Assembly: GCF_001884185.1 (NCBI RefSeq)
Contig: NZ_MAOE01000077.1
Coordinates: 40,569-104,568 of the forward strand
Source: Bacillus albus
GTDB taxonomy: Bacteria; Bacillota; Bacilli; Bacillales; Bacillaceae_G
DNA length: 64,000 nucleotides
Direction: 5' to 3'
In this document: positions 7,352-17,090 of the stretch, one piece after another
Layout of the letters: every line of letters begins with the position of its first letter
Position numbering within the stretch: the stretch's first letter is position 1
Translations under genes and position numbers: made by a program
Notes under the pieces: model-generated
What the model saw: only the letters and a program-made list of their open reading frames with translations
What the model was told of the DNA's origin: nothing
Databases searched by the model: none

Positions 7352-9598
7352 ATGAAGATGAAATATAAAAAAGTTGGAATTGGAAAAAAGGTAATTCCTG
7401 TAACAGCAGCACTAGGTATTCTTTTTTCTGTGGCCCCTATTGCAGAACATAAGGCTAGCGCAGGTATAGCTACTATACTTGATGTGGGGATTACCTCATT
7501 AGGTATAGTGAAAGACATCTATCAATCACTTGGGATAGAGGTAGGAGATCCTGACTTAAAAGATTATACTGGTCCCTATGCAGAAAATATATCGTACAGA
7601 GCTCCTAATTTTAAATCAGGTGAATTTAGTATCTCTGTACATCATACAAAAAATGATTTGAATTTTACTAAACAGATTAAAGTACTCTATCCAAATGGAA
7701 AAAGTGAGATTCATAATTTAAAATCGGGGCAGCAGCTTAAGATTACTGAGGCTGGTACAATCGTAGATTTAAATCCTGGGGCAGCATCTGTTGCAGAACA
7801 TGATCTTCTTTATATCACACAATCGCAATTAGATGAAGGGAAAACTGGAGTTGCCCTTAACCAAGTGAAGACTATATATGTCGAAAAAACATCGGGGCAA
7901 AATAGGATTCTTGTTCACAACTTTTATAAGAAAAAATATGGAGCAAATTCTCTTGATGGATTTAAAGGTTTATTGACAGATCTCTTTTCTCATTTAACAG
8001 AGGAAGAAAAAAAGGTAGCAACCTTAACTTCATGTCCAGTATCTAGAGAAACTCTTTCTAATTATGTTATGAATAATTCTGATGCTCTTGCAGATTTTAA
8101 TAACAGATTAGGGCATATATTAGGAAATGCTGATCAAATTCTAGATACAACTCTTGCAATCCCAGATTTTACTTTAAATTGGGGGAGGAATTATCAAATT
8201 ATTCCATATAAAAAAGGGACCAATAAAGTAATACTAAAATCAGGCTCAAAATTCCTTTCAGGAAAAGAAGGAGATCCACTTAAATATTCGAATACGATTG
8301 GTGATGATGAAGTATTTGAGTTTGTTTTAATTGATCAAAAATCTTCGGATAATAAAATTCAATTCCGTTTGAATAACAAGAATGGAGTAAGTTTGGCTGG
8401 TAATGCGACCACTCGGAAATTTGGTACGGATAATAATTTGAAATCTGAAATTCGTTTCCCTAACAAAAGCAATAATGAAATTCACAATTGGCTAAGAAAT
8501 TGGCATCCTAACAAGTTAAATGAGAAACAAATTTATGAAGGAGTAAGGTTCGAATACAATAGTGAAGAACGAGAGTATAAGAGGGCATATGATTCTTCTG
8601 GTAATTTGATAAAGAATAGTTGGGTAAATAGTAATGAAGGTTATAGTTATGCAAATTCTTCAGGAGTTTTCCTAAAAGGCTGGCAAGAGATTGAGGGAAA
8701 TACGTATTATTTTGCTGGCTGGTATAGAACAGCAGTTGTAGATGGAGATAATACAGAAATTGATGGTAAGCGTTATTATTTTGATAGTTCTGGTGTTTTA
8801 CAACGTTCATCATGGAAAAAAGAATATGGAAAATGGCATTATTATGATGAATTTGGGGTTCAATTTACGGATGGCCTACGAGAAATTAATGGTAATATTT
8901 ATTATCTTGATGGTTATGGTGCCGCAAGTGGAAATAAACAACTAGCAGATCAACGAGTTATTCTTCAATTTTCAGATAAAGGTATACTTGAAAGAGCTAC
9001 TGATTTAACTGGAAAAGAACTAACTACACCTAAAACTGTTACTCTTGACGGAAAACAATTAACTTTTGAGAAAAACGGTGTTATTAGAAAACCAGGGTTG
9101 ACTGGAAAGAGAGCTTATCCTCAACCAGATGGAACTGAGAAAAATGCAATACATTATTATAGTGTAAAAGACGGGGCACATTATACTGGGTTTAAAACAA
9201 TTAATGAAAAAAAATATTACTTTAAAGATGGGGCAAACTATACTTTCGATGGTTATCAGCAAATTGATGGTAAGCGTTACTATTTTACTAATGACGGTGA
9301 AGCCAAGCTAACAGGGTTTGATACAGTGGATGGCAAGAAATACTATTATGATGATAAAGGTGTAAAGAAAACAGGATGGCAAGAAATAGATGGGAAATGG
9401 TATTACTTCAAGGATTCTGGAGAAGCTGCAGTAGGATGGTTCCAAGGTCCTTACGAAACTACCATCCATGGGTATGGATACTTTTGGTATTATGGCAAAG
9501 ACGATGGGTCAATTTATCAGGATGTTACCGTTAAATTACAAGGCTCAGATGGGTTTGAAAAGGAATATACATTTGACAGTCATGGTCACAAAAGGTAA
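7352..9598 (+). CDS. Secreted protein with cell-wall/choline-binding-type repeats
   Basis: About 748 aa. An N-terminal signal peptide (basic start, hydrophobic 14-30, likely cleavage after ASA near 37) is followed by ~250 residues I cannot assign and then a possible beta-trefoil, ricin-B-like segment (about 285-370, reading GSKFLSGKEGD and KNGVSLAG). From about 410 to the end there are roughly nine tandem ~20-residue repeats of the type GWQEIDGKWYYF, as in choline/glucan-binding CW_binding_1 proteins and clostridial toxin repeats. No catalytic motif was recognised. GGAGGAG overlaps an upstream ATG at 7340, so the start is 7352 (7358 is also possible). Function is unknown: adhesin, toxin-like or wall-bound protein. 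Confidence 0.75.
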   Translation: MKMKYKKVGIGKKVIPVTAALGILFSVAPIAEHKASAGIATILDVGITSLGIVKDIYQSLGIEVGDPDLKDYTGPYAENISYRAPNFKSGEFSISVHHTKNDLNFTKQIKVLYPNGKSEIHNLKSGQQLKITEAGTIVDLNPGAASVAEHDLLYITQSQLDEGKTGVALNQVKTIYVEKTSGQNRILVHNFYKKKYGANSLDGFKGLLTDLFSHLTEEEKKVATLTSCPVSRETLSNYVMNNSDALADFNNRLGHILGNADQILDTTLAIPDFTLNWGRNYQIIPYKKGTNKVILKSGSKFLSGKEGDPLKYSNTIGDDEVFEFVLIDQKSSDNKIQFRLNNKNGVSLAGNATTRKFGTDNNLKSEIRFPNKSNNEIHNWLRNWHPNKLNEKQIYEGVRFEYNSEEREYKRAYDSSGNLIKNSWVNSNEGYSYANSSGVFLKGWQEIEGNTYYFAGWYRTAVVDGDNTEIDGKRYYFDSSGVLQRSSWKKEYGKWHYYDEFGVQFTDGLREINGNIYYLDGYGAASGNKQLADQRVILQFSDKGILERATDLTGKELTTPKTVTLDGKQLTFEKNGVIRKPGLTGKRAYPQPDGTEKNAIHYYSVKDGAHYTGFKTINEKKYYFKDGANYTFDGYQQIDGKRYYFTNDGEAKLTGFDTVDGKKYYYDDKGVKKTGWQEIDGKWYYFKDSGEAAVGWFQGPYETTIHGYGYFWYYGKDDGSIYQDVTVKLQGSDGFEKEYTFDSHGHKR

Positions 9599-9635
9599 TT
9601 AATAATTTAAAAAGTGATATTTTTATGATGAAATC

Positions 9636-9782
9636 GTGAATACTCCGGAAGCATTAGAAATTTTAGGTTGTTCACGACAAAATCTAAATGAAATGGTGCA
9701 GAAAGAAAAAGTGAAACCGATTAAAGAAATGTCACGAGATCGGTTTCACTTCAAAGAAGATATATTAAAAAGTAAAGAGTAA
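9636..9782 (+). pseudogene. Small helix-turn-helix protein, probably N-truncated
   Basis: From a possible GTG the frame encodes 48 aa beginning VNTPEALEILGCSRQNLNEM and ending FHFKEDILKSKE. It resembles small excisionase/MerR-like helix-turn-helix proteins common in the B. cereus group. The similarity seems to begin upstream (FYDEIVNTPEAL), but a stop precedes it and there is no ribosome binding site, so the true start appears lost. It could still be translated from GTG. Confidence 0.5.
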
Positions 9783-10165
9783 ATGAGAAAGTAACCCATA
9801 ATTCAGGGTTACTTTTTAATTTTATATCAACGGATTCTTCTTTACAGGAATTTATAAAACCTCATTAAAAAAAAGAGATCATTTATGTTCTCTTTTTTAG
9901 GAGAGTGATAGTTTTTTACAATTATAGTATTAAAGAAATATCCTTAGTTAGAGAAGGAAAGTGTTTTTACCTTCTTAGTTAGGAATATTAAGGGTATCAA
10001 ATATACATAATAAAATTTTTTTGGATTAAAAGGTGATAAAGTACAGTTGATAAAGGGAAATAAAGTAGTGATCGTTTTATTTTCGGAGCGATATAATTTA
10101 AATTAATATTTTTAATTTTTATTTGTATGTATTAAATAATATTTTTAAATGAAACGGAGTATAGG
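9783..10165. other. Intergenic with hairpins upstream of cysteine dioxygenase
   Basis: Besides the terminator at 9788-9820 there is a second hairpin, AAAAGAGA with TCTCTTTT (9871-9896), which could act in both directions. A longer imperfect stem at 9937-9989 pairs AATATCC with GGAATATT and AGAAGG with CCTTCT. The latter is placed like a leader regulatory structure for the cysteine genes, but it does not match a T-box or SAM riboswitch that I recognise. Confidence 0.4.
9788..9820 (+). terminator. Rho-independent terminator
   Basis: AAAGTAACCC pairs perfectly with GGGTTACTTT over an eight-base loop and is followed by TTAATTTT. It would serve the small HTH gene and possibly the secreted protein upstream. 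Confidence 0.75.
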
Positions 10166-10732
10166 ATGTTGGATAGTCAAACTACTAGTAGAGAATTCAT
10201 GGAGTTTATTGAACGAGTAACTTTAGTTGTCGAACAAATGAAACCTAATTTTCTTAATGAATTAGAAGATCTTCTAAGAAAACTGGTTCAAACGGACTCT
10301 TGGCTAATGATTAAGAATCTAGTACCTGATAATAATAGTTATGCACGTTATTCCTTACATCATGATTCATTAAATCGATTTGAAGTACTTGCTTTAGTCT
10401 GGAAGAATGGTCAAAAAACGCAATTACACGATCATGATGGTACTTGGGGATTAGAAGGGGTTTTATCTGGTCAGATACAGGTTCACAATTTTAAACAAAC
10501 AAAAAAAATAGCTGATAATGTTTTTGAATTGCAACATACCGAAAGTGTAACTTTAGGAAGAGGAGAAACAGATCGAATCCTTCCACCAACGGATTGTCAC
10601 ATCATTGAGGTGGATAAACAAGATATTGCTATTACAGTACATGTTTATGGTAAAAAATTGGAGTGTTTTAAAGTATTCGAACATACTGGTGAATATAATA
10701 TTTATAAATCTAAAAAACATAATATAAAATAA
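10166..10732 (+). CDS. Cysteine dioxygenase family protein
   Basis: A cupin-fold iron enzyme of the cysteine dioxygenase type I family, which oxidises L-cysteine to cysteine sulfinate in the cytoplasm. The metal-binding motif is LHDHDGTWGLEGVLSG, with a third His candidate in TDCHIIEV. The 188-aa length is typical of bacterial members. The ATG at 10166 follows ACGGAG. A cysteine synthase gene starts 48 bp downstream, so the pair likely forms one operon controlling the cysteine pool. Substrate could also be another small thiol acid. Confidence 0.85.
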   Translation: MLDSQTTSREFMEFIERVTLVVEQMKPNFLNELEDLLRKLVQTDSWLMIKNLVPDNNSYARYSLHHDSLNRFEVLALVWKNGQKTQLHDHDGTWGLEGVLSGQIQVHNFKQTKKIADNVFELQHTESVTLGRGETDRILPPTDCHIIEVDKQDIAITVHVYGKKLECFKVFEHTGEYNIYKSKKHNIK

Positions 10733-10780
10733 AGTTTATTATACAATTATATATAATATTTACTATGAGGAGTGTTAACG

Positions 10781-11707
10781 ATGTATGTGGCAAAATCAAT
10801 TTTAGAGTTAATTGGAAAAACACCTATTGTAAAATTAAATCATATTATAGAAAAAGAAGGTGCGGAAATATACCTTAAAATAGAATATATGAACCCTGGT
10901 GGTAGTGTAAAAGACCGAATGGCCCTTGCTATGATTGAAAATGCTGAGAAAAAAGGGTTATTACAATACACGGATACAATTATCGAGCCTACAAGTGGAA
11001 ATACTGGTATTGGTTTAGCGATGATCGCAGCTGCAAAAGGTTATCGTGTAATTATTGTGATGCCGGAAACAATGAGTATGGAACGTAGAAATTTATTACG
11101 CGCGTATGGTGCTGATATAGTATTAACTCCAGGGGCAGAAGGAATGGGCGGAGCTATTCGTAAAGCAACGGAATTGGCCCAGGAATATGGTTACTTCATG
11201 CCACAGCAATTTCAAAATCCGGCAAATCCAGAAATTCATCGTTTGACCACAGGTCCAGAAATTGTCGAACAAATGGGAGATCAATTAGATGTATTTATCG
11301 CTGGAATTGGGACTGGTGGAACAATCACAGGCGTTGGTGAAGTATTAAAAGAGAAATATAAAGACATTCAAATTTATGCGGTTGAACCTACAGATTCCCC
11401 AGTGTTATCAGGTGGAAAACCAGGTCCGCATAAGATTCAAGGTATTGGGGCTGGATTTGTTCCAGAAACATTGAATGTAGAAATTTATGATGAAGTTATT
11501 CAAGTGAAAGCAGAACAAGCATTTGAATATGCAAGAAGAGTAGCCCGTGAAGAAGGAATTTTAGTTGGGATTTCCTCGGGTGCTGCCATTTATGCTGCGA
11601 CAGAAGTTGCGAAAAAACTTGATAAAGGGAAAAAGATACTTGTGATTATTCCAAGTAATGGTGAGCGTTACTTAAGCACCCCGTTATGGACGTTTAGTCA
11701 AGAATAA
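10781..11707 (+). CDS. cysK: Cysteine synthase (O-acetylserine thiol-lyase), PLP-dependent
   Basis: A beta-family PLP enzyme making L-cysteine from O-acetylserine and sulfide. The PLP lysine lies in NPGGSVKDR, the substrate loop is TSGNTG and the phosphate-binding loop is GTGGT. The 308-aa length fits CysK. ATG 10781 is chosen because GAGGAG ends about eight bases upstream; an earlier in-frame GTG at 10772 overlaps that site. It follows cysteine dioxygenase, probably in one transcript, and ends at a good terminator. A broken copy of its 3' half lies at 3925-4225. Which paralogue it is (housekeeping CysK or an accessory copy) cannot be told here. Confidence 0.9.
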   Translation: MYVAKSILELIGKTPIVKLNHIIEKEGAEIYLKIEYMNPGGSVKDRMALAMIENAEKKGLLQYTDTIIEPTSGNTGIGLAMIAAAKGYRVIIVMPETMSMERRNLLRAYGADIVLTPGAEGMGGAIRKATELAQEYGYFMPQQFQNPANPEIHRLTTGPEIVEQMGDQLDVFIAGIGTGGTITGVGEVLKEKYKDIQIYAVEPTDSPVLSGGKPGPHKIQGIGAGFVPETLNVEIYDEVIQVKAEQAFEYARRVAREEGILVGISSGAAIYAATEVAKKLDKGKKILVIIPSNGERYLSTPLWTFSQE

Positions 11708-11722
11708 TTTAATAATAACTAT

Positions 11723-11756
11723 AAGACGGAGTTAGATTGAAGACTTCGTCTTTTTG
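11723..11756 (+). terminator. cysK terminator
   Basis: AAGACGGAGT pairs with ACTTCGTCTT (one G-T pair), followed by TTT. The same structure is recognisable in decayed form after the cysK fragment at 4200-4225 and near 16775-16812. Confidence 0.7.
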
Positions 11757-12266
11757 GTGTATCAGGAATAAATGGTTTGAATTCCTTTTTTTTCGGAATG
11801 TATATTCGTTTTTCTGTATAATGGCTTTATCAGTGGTCACCATACATCACCATCAAGCTAATATTTTTAATTATCCCTATAACGATAAAAAAGAACCGAG
11901 ATTCTTAATTTAGAATCTCGGTTCTTTTTAGGTGAGTGAATAATTAGGTTGTAAATTTATTTAATACTTACTCTAAAAAGTATAGCATAATATCAATCAA
12001 ATGATTTGGAGTTTTTTCCTCTTAACAAAGGGATTTTTTATTAAGTTACAAAATCAAGTTTTGTGAGAAGATAAAGGTGACAGATGATTAACTGATATTA
12101 TTTTTAATGTATTTAATCTGACCATACACTTTTTTCCTTGTTAGATATAGTGAATGGATTATTTTTTAATTAAATTGTGTCTCATATAATTTACTTTAGA
12201 ACATTTATCGACAGTAAAACACGAAATAATAACAAATTCATATATTGTGGAGAGGAATAGACTAAT
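11757..12266. other. Intergenic with terminator and repeat remnants
   Basis: CATACATCACCATCAAGC near 11841 resembles a degraded IS231 (IS4-family) terminal repeat and is related to 16841-16857. A 17-bp perfect stem, AAAAAGAACCGAGATTC with its complement (11888-11929), is a strong bidirectional terminator. 11997-12075 is a diverged relative of repeats R1-R3. The rest is AT-rich leader for the next gene. Confidence 0.55.
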
Positions 12267-12728
12267 ATGAAAAAAGTGGCAATAGCTATCGTTATAGCAA
12301 TAATATTACCAATTAATACCTTTGCAAATACAGGTAACAAAAATGAAATTTCCAAAGAGAAGCTAATGTATTTCAAATCAATTAATCCGAGTATTACAAA
12401 CTTAGAAATAAATTCGCTGATGGAACACAGGAAACAGTTAGATGAATTATATAAACAAATAGATAAATTAGAAAAAGATTATGGAACCCTTGTTGATTAT
12501 GAAAAAGAGCAAAATAAAGAACCGAAAAGGTTAGCAGACTTAACAGAAAAGCAGCTTGAAAATTACTTTAAGTTAAGTGATAAAATTTGGAAAAAAGAGT
12601 TGGAGTTTTTAGATGCTCAGTATAAATTTGGCCTTATAAAAAAAGATATCTATATAGTTGATAAAGAACTTATTGAAGATTTAAGAGATAAAGAGTTAAT
12701 AAAAAGAGTTGCATTAACTAATCGCTAG
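12267..12728 (+). CDS. Small secreted protein of unknown function
   Basis: 153 aa with a clear signal peptide (MKKVAIAIVIAIILPINTFA, cleavage near 20) and a charged, helical mature part, with Lys/Glu-rich stretches likely to form coiled coil. GGAGAGGAA precedes the ATG. I do not recognise the family. Immediately after it a second frame (12722-12895) encodes protein-like sequence without its own start, so the original protein may have been longer and lost its end by a frameshift near 12720. Confidence 0.65.
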   Translation: MKKVAIAIVIAIILPINTFANTGNKNEISKEKLMYFKSINPSITNLEINSLMEHRKQLDELYKQIDKLEKDYGTLVDYEKEQNKEPKRLADLTEKQLENYFKLSDKIWKKELEFLDAQYKFGLIKKDIYIVDKELIEDLRDKELIKRVALTNR

Positions 12729-12895
12729 TTGCTGCTTCAAAAAGTCACTTAGGTATAGAATTAACTAAATGGTCTGTCGGAAATAATCCGAATAGTAAGT
12801 ACACAAATAACACAGATTTAAATTATAAATTTGAGCGTATAGCTAGAAAACAAATAATATTAAGACAAAGAGTAAGGGAAGAGGAATTACTATGA
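12722..12895 (+). pseudogene. Start-less coding fragment overlapping the ArsR gene
   Basis: The frame reads SLVAASKSHLGIELTKWSVG, then NNPNSKY, and ends REEELL with a TGA that overlaps the ATG of the next gene (ATGA). There is no start codon. It is either the shifted C-terminus of the secreted protein at 12267 or a remnant of another gene. Family unknown. Confidence 0.4.
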
Positions 12896-13191
12896 CAATA
12901 ATTACGAATCATGAAATAGAGTACATGAATTTTGAGGAAAAGGTTGAACTTTTAAAAATAATGGGCCACCCTACGCGTTTAAAGATAATTAATGAACTTT
13001 ATAAACATAAGGTGTTAAATGTAACACAACTAACTCAAATCTTAAAACTCCCACAATCAACTGTATCCCAGCACCTAGGTAAAATGAAAGGGAAAATTTT
13101 AAAAGGGGATCGAAAAGGTCTAGAGATATACTACAGTATTAATAACCCAAGAGTCAAAAAAATTATTGCGTTGTTAATTCCTATCCAATAG
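12892..13191 (+). CDS. ArsR/SmtB-type winged-helix regulator
   Basis: 99 aa. The N-terminal HTH reads LKIMGHPTRLKIINEL, then LTQILKLPQSTVSQHLGKM, the typical ArsR-family recognition helix. The classical metal-binding CVC motif is absent, so metal sensing is not indicated. GAGGAATTACT precedes the ATG. It may be translationally coupled to the fragment upstream through the ATGA overlap. No nearby target gene is obvious. Confidence 0.8.
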   Translation: MTIITNHEIEYMNFEEKVELLKIMGHPTRLKIINELYKHKVLNVTQLTQILKLPQSTVSQHLGKMKGKILKGDRKGLEIYYSINNPRVKKIIALLIPIQ

Positions 13192-13832
13192 ATTCTTTAT
13201 TACTACATCCTATTCTCACGAATTAAAGTAAAAATAAACTATATATTCTATAACAAACAAAGGCTTATATTTTGATTTAAAGTATCTGAGTGAAAAAGTA
13301 GTGATAACCTTAAAAAAGCACTCTTTATAGCGTCTTTTTTATTTTTTAAGATGGTTTAGATAAAAAAAGATATCTTTTAGGCACTTTTTTGAATAATCTT
13401 CATGATTACAGGAAATTAAATAATGAGGGTATTATAATGTATACTAACACCGACTTATTAAGAATAATAAATAAATCGGTGTTTTAATTAGTGTACATAA
13501 TGAAAACTATAGAAAGTTATGAGCAAGAAACGATAAATTGTTACTAATAGAAATGTTGTAGGTACTTTCATGTGAAATTTTAATTTGAAAATAGTTAAGC
13601 TATATGATTCAGATGGACAATATACAATTAAATCAACTCGTTGCATAAATAGTTCATATAAAATAATTGATAGTATTAAGGAGATTGTTTCTTGTATTTT
13701 TTTTGAAATTCCTGTTATTAAATTGTTGAATACTTGTGGGTGTAATATAAGGCTACTTTATTTTGAAAGAAATCTTTTAAAATGGCCATAATGTAAATAA
13801 TAATTAGAAAGAAATTTAAGAAGGTGAGTACA
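13192..13832. other. Intergenic with bcr-like repeat
   Basis: 13437-13575 contains a long imperfect inverted repeat: ATGTATACTAACACCGA against TCGGTGTT and TTAGTGTACAT. TTGTAGGTACTTTCATGT then follows, shared with 24763-24780. A 68-codon frame at 13585-13791 lacks a ribosome binding site and has a TTG start; I do not regard it as a gene. A weak AAAAAAGCAC/GCGTCTTTTTT hairpin lies near 13315-13342. Confidence 0.45.
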
Positions 13833-16562
13833 TTGCTCAAACATTCGCATTTTCAATTTATCTTATTAACAATAGCACTTATATTCTATATAAGCTTTTG
13901 TCTTATATTTATATATATTTTTCCAAATCATTATTTTGTATCTGATTTCAATATAAGATTATCATCTTTAGTTGTTGAAACTATTGTATTTATCTCGTTG
14001 CTTTACTCATTATTATCCAGAAAAATTAACTTAGGAGTCTTCTGGGTGTGTATTATCTTTGCAATAGGGTGTTTCTTGATAGGGAATTTCATATCTGCTT
14101 TTCAAGTACTTAATGTAGAATTACCAATACAAAACTTTATTATTTCTGATGTATTTTTATTGTTTTTCTTATTCTTCTTTCTTTTTGCGTTCTTTTATAA
14201 AATCATTATGGAATGTAACAAGTGGGAAAAAGCGTATTTACTTTGCGATTTATGTATTGTTGTTACCGCTATTTTTACATTAGAGTGGTACCTATATAAT
14301 AAACCTTCTGTAAATATCTTATTCTTATCAATTGGAGATGTTTTTCTTTCATTTATTTTTCCTATTATAGATTTATTACTTCTTTTAGTAGGAGTTAGCC
14401 TAATATTTCGGCCAGCCATTTTTAATGCGAAAAGTAAATTATATATCTTTATCGTAGTATTAACTGGATTGGCTATTACGGACTACTTATATTTCTATTT
14501 ACAAGATGATTTATCAAATCGTTCAGTCCTATTACTAAGGTGTTTGTATAGGGTTTTCCTATTATTTATCGCCATTGCTGCTACAATCCCTAAGAATGTA
14601 TCTTCTAAAAGAAATTATTTTATTATTGATCCGATATTTGGAAAGAAGCTTCTTGTCATATTTCCTTATCTTGCAGTTACAATCTTAATTGCGTTTACTC
14701 TTAAAGAGAAAACTTCCTCGGCTACACTGATTACTGGGAATTGTATTGCATTTGTATTTGTATTGATTCGTCATACTATCGTACGAATGCAAAACAGAGA
14801 TTTAACTGAAACATTAAAAGTGTTTAATAACCAATTAGAACAAAAAGTATCTCAAAGAACTGCTGATTTAATAAATAAATCTAATGATTTGGTGAAAAAC
14901 CAAGAAAAATTCAAGTCTTTATATGAGTATCATCCAGATCCTATTTTGACTATTGATTCAAACGGCACGGTGTTAAATATAAACCAGGCTGGAAGCATGT
15001 TATTAGAAAAAAACGGTGCTGAATTAATAGGTAAAGAATGTTTCTCGATTTTTTTAGATGAAGATAGATTTGAATTTGAGGCAGCTTTACAGGAAGGTAA
15101 ACGATGCAGTTCAGCTTCGTTACAATTGCGTGTGAAAAATAATAATGAGAAGGATATACATTTTTGGTACGTAACCATTGTTCCTATTATAATAGAAGGA
15201 CAAACCTTTGGGAGTTATGTAATGGTAAAAGACATAACAAAGCTGAAGCAACAACAGGTAGAAATACAATATTTAGCATTCCATGATACAGTAACGGAGA
15301 TTGGGAATCGGATATTCTTCCAAAAAGAATTAGGAAAATACATTGAGCATGCACATGAAACGCAGGATGACTTTGGACTCTTGTATATAGATTTAAATCG
15401 TTTTAAGACCATTAATGATACACTTGGTCATCCAATTGGTGACAGTGTTTTAAAAGAAGTTGCCAAACGTTTTAGGGCATGCTTGTCACCTGATATTCCT
15501 CTAGCGAGAATTGGGGGAGATGAGTTTGCAATCATAGTCAATAACCACACAGAGAAACAGCTACTGGATTTATGTGAAACTCTATTTCGTATAACTGAAG
15601 AGCCATTTGTAGTAAATCAACACAGCTTTTATTTATCTCTTAGTATAGGGATAGCGGTATATCCATTTGGAGGAACAAATTCCACGACACTTTTACAATG
15701 TGCTGATATTGCTATGTATAGTGCAAAGGAAAAAGGTAACAATGCTGTTTGTATATATGACGAGTCATTATCTCAAAAAATAATCCGTCGATTACGATTA
15801 GAACAGGATTTACCAAATGCAATTGAAAATAATGAGTTGTTTTTATTGTATCAACCACAAATTGATAGTAAGGCAGGTAAAGTTATTGGTGCAGAGGCTT
15901 TAATACGTTGGCAACATCCACAGCTGGGGCTGATTTCACCTTTTGAGTTTATACCTATCGCGGAAGAAACATCGCAGATTATTTCAATTGGGAAATGGAC
16001 GTTACAGGAAGCGTGTCGAGAATTGAAAAAATGGCATTCTGCGGGCTATTCAGATCTAAAAATGGGAATAAATTTATCAGCTATAGAGTTTGAACAGAAA
16101 GACTTTGTTCAAACAGTTTTATCTACTATTGAAAAAATAGGGATACCAGCCGGTTCGATTGATTTAGAATTAACAGAGCGAATAGCAATGGTAGATGAAA
16201 AAGAAACGCTATTAAAGTTAAAAGCATTAAAATCATATGGTGTACATTTATCAATTGATGATTTTGGCACAGGATATTCTTCATTAGCATATCTTCCTTT
16301 GTATCCAATTGATACTTTGAAAATTCCAAGGGAATTTGTTAATAGAATCGGGACTTCTACTGATGGAAATGAAATTATTTATACCATTATTTCATTGGCT
16401 CATACTTTAAACATGAAAGTAATCGCAGAAGGGGTAGAGACCAAGGAACAATTAGAAGTATTACAACGAAATGCATGCCATCTAATTCAAGGCTATTACT
16501 ACAGTAAACCTGTAAATGAAGATGAATTTAGTAATTTTTTAAGTACGATGCAAAATAAATAA
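13833..16562 (+). CDS. Membrane GGDEF-EAL protein (c-di-GMP turnover)
   Basis: About 909 aa. The N-terminal ~310 residues form 8-9 hydrophobic helices, followed by a short coiled coil, a PAS domain (about 355-470), a GGDEF domain with intact GGDEF motif near 560, and an EAL domain with EAL near 686 and the DDFGTGYSS, IAEGVET and QGYYYSKP motifs intact. Both synthesis and hydrolysis of cyclic di-GMP are therefore possible. The product-inhibition site RxxD before GGDEF is replaced by LSPD. A TTG at 13833 is preferred because AAGAAGGTGA lies five bases upstream; an earlier in-frame GTG at 13824 overlaps that site. It is monocistronic, followed by a hairpin and IS remnants. Confidence 0.88.
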   Translation: MLKHSHFQFILLTIALIFYISFCLIFIYIFPNHYFVSDFNIRLSSLVVETIVFISLLYSLLSRKINLGVFWVCIIFAIGCFLIGNFISAFQVLNVELPIQNFIISDVFLLFFLFFFLFAFFYKIIMECNKWEKAYLLCDLCIVVTAIFTLEWYLYNKPSVNILFLSIGDVFLSFIFPIIDLLLLLVGVSLIFRPAIFNAKSKLYIFIVVLTGLAITDYLYFYLQDDLSNRSVLLLRCLYRVFLLFIAIAATIPKNVSSKRNYFIIDPIFGKKLLVIFPYLAVTILIAFTLKEKTSSATLITGNCIAFVFVLIRHTIVRMQNRDLTETLKVFNNQLEQKVSQRTADLINKSNDLVKNQEKFKSLYEYHPDPILTIDSNGTVLNINQAGSMLLEKNGAELIGKECFSIFLDEDRFEFEAALQEGKRCSSASLQLRVKNNNEKDIHFWYVTIVPIIIEGQTFGSYVMVKDITKLKQQQVEIQYLAFHDTVTEIGNRIFFQKELGKYIEHAHETQDDFGLLYIDLNRFKTINDTLGHPIGDSVLKEVAKRFRACLSPDIPLARIGGDEFAIIVNNHTEKQLLDLCETLFRITEEPFVVNQHSFYLSLSIGIAVYPFGGTNSTTLLQCADIAMYSAKEKGNNAVCIYDESLSQKIIRRLRLEQDLPNAIENNELFLLYQPQIDSKAGKVIGAEALIRWQHPQLGLISPFEFIPIAEETSQIISIGKWTLQEACRELKKWHSAGYSDLKMGINLSAIEFEQKDFVQTVLSTIEKIGIPAGSIDLELTERIAMVDEKETLLKLKALKSYGVHLSIDDFGTGYSSLAYLPLYPIDTLKIPREFVNRIGTSTDGNEIIYTIISLAHTLNMKVIAEGVETKEQLEVLQRNACHLIQGYYYSKPVNEDEFSNFLSTMQNK

Positions 16563-16598
16563 GTGAAAAATCGGTATATGTATGCAGTAAAGTGAAAA

Positions 16599-16633
16599 GG
16601 CGTTCTATTCATATGAAGTAGAATGTCTTTCTT
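16599..16633 (+). terminator. Terminator after the GGDEF-EAL gene
   Basis: GGCGTTCTA pairs with TAGAATGTC (two wobble pairs) across an 11-base loop and is followed by TTTCTT. Confidence 0.5.
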
Positions 16634-17090
16634 ATGTTTATTTCCAATAGATATACATTTAGGGTTCAGTCTTAAAAAATAAAATAAGGGTTCTATTGCA
16701 AAGTTGGAAAAAAGCATAAACAGATTGATAAATGAAGAACAATGTTTGGGAATTAGCTAGGAATTATTGGAGTTGATTGTACGCTGAAAAGACGGAATCT
16801 CTTTGAAGACTTCAGCTTTATTTATATAGAGGTACCACCCCATACCCATCAACTTAACATATTAGTTATTTGGAAACGAACACTATCAAGAGAGAAAAAT
16901 TTCATTTTTATGGTACTGCAAAATATTAGCTTAATCTTCAAGTGATGAGACATTTTACTGAAAAATTTTATTTTTATTGCTTTTTAAAATTAAATTATAT
17001 TTATATATTTTAAAAATAAATATCGTTTATTCCAGATTATTATTATACAATATATCAACTGAACTATATATAAGAATGGAGAGTTTTTAG
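16634..17090. mobile_element. IS6 end and IS231-like end remnants
   Basis: 16686-16765 is about 80 bp related to the IS6 end at 725-805 (GGTTCTATTGCAAAGTT, then AAAAAGCATAAACAG and GATTGATAAATGA). 16841-16857, CATACCCATCAACTTAA, matches the known IS231/IS4-family end CATGCCCATCAACTTAAG with one change. The intervening AAGACGG...GAAGACTTC resembles the cysK terminator. No transposase is left. The remainder to 17090 is AT-rich promoter DNA. Confidence 0.55.

Noticed and set aside
9937-9989. T-box or SAM riboswitch before the cysteine genes
   Set aside because: A stem is present, but the T-box antiterminator sequence and SAM core motifs are not seen.
13585-13791. 68-codon reading frame before the GGDEF-EAL gene
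   Set aside because: TTG start without a ribosome binding site, no signal of a known family, and it borders a bcr-like repeat.
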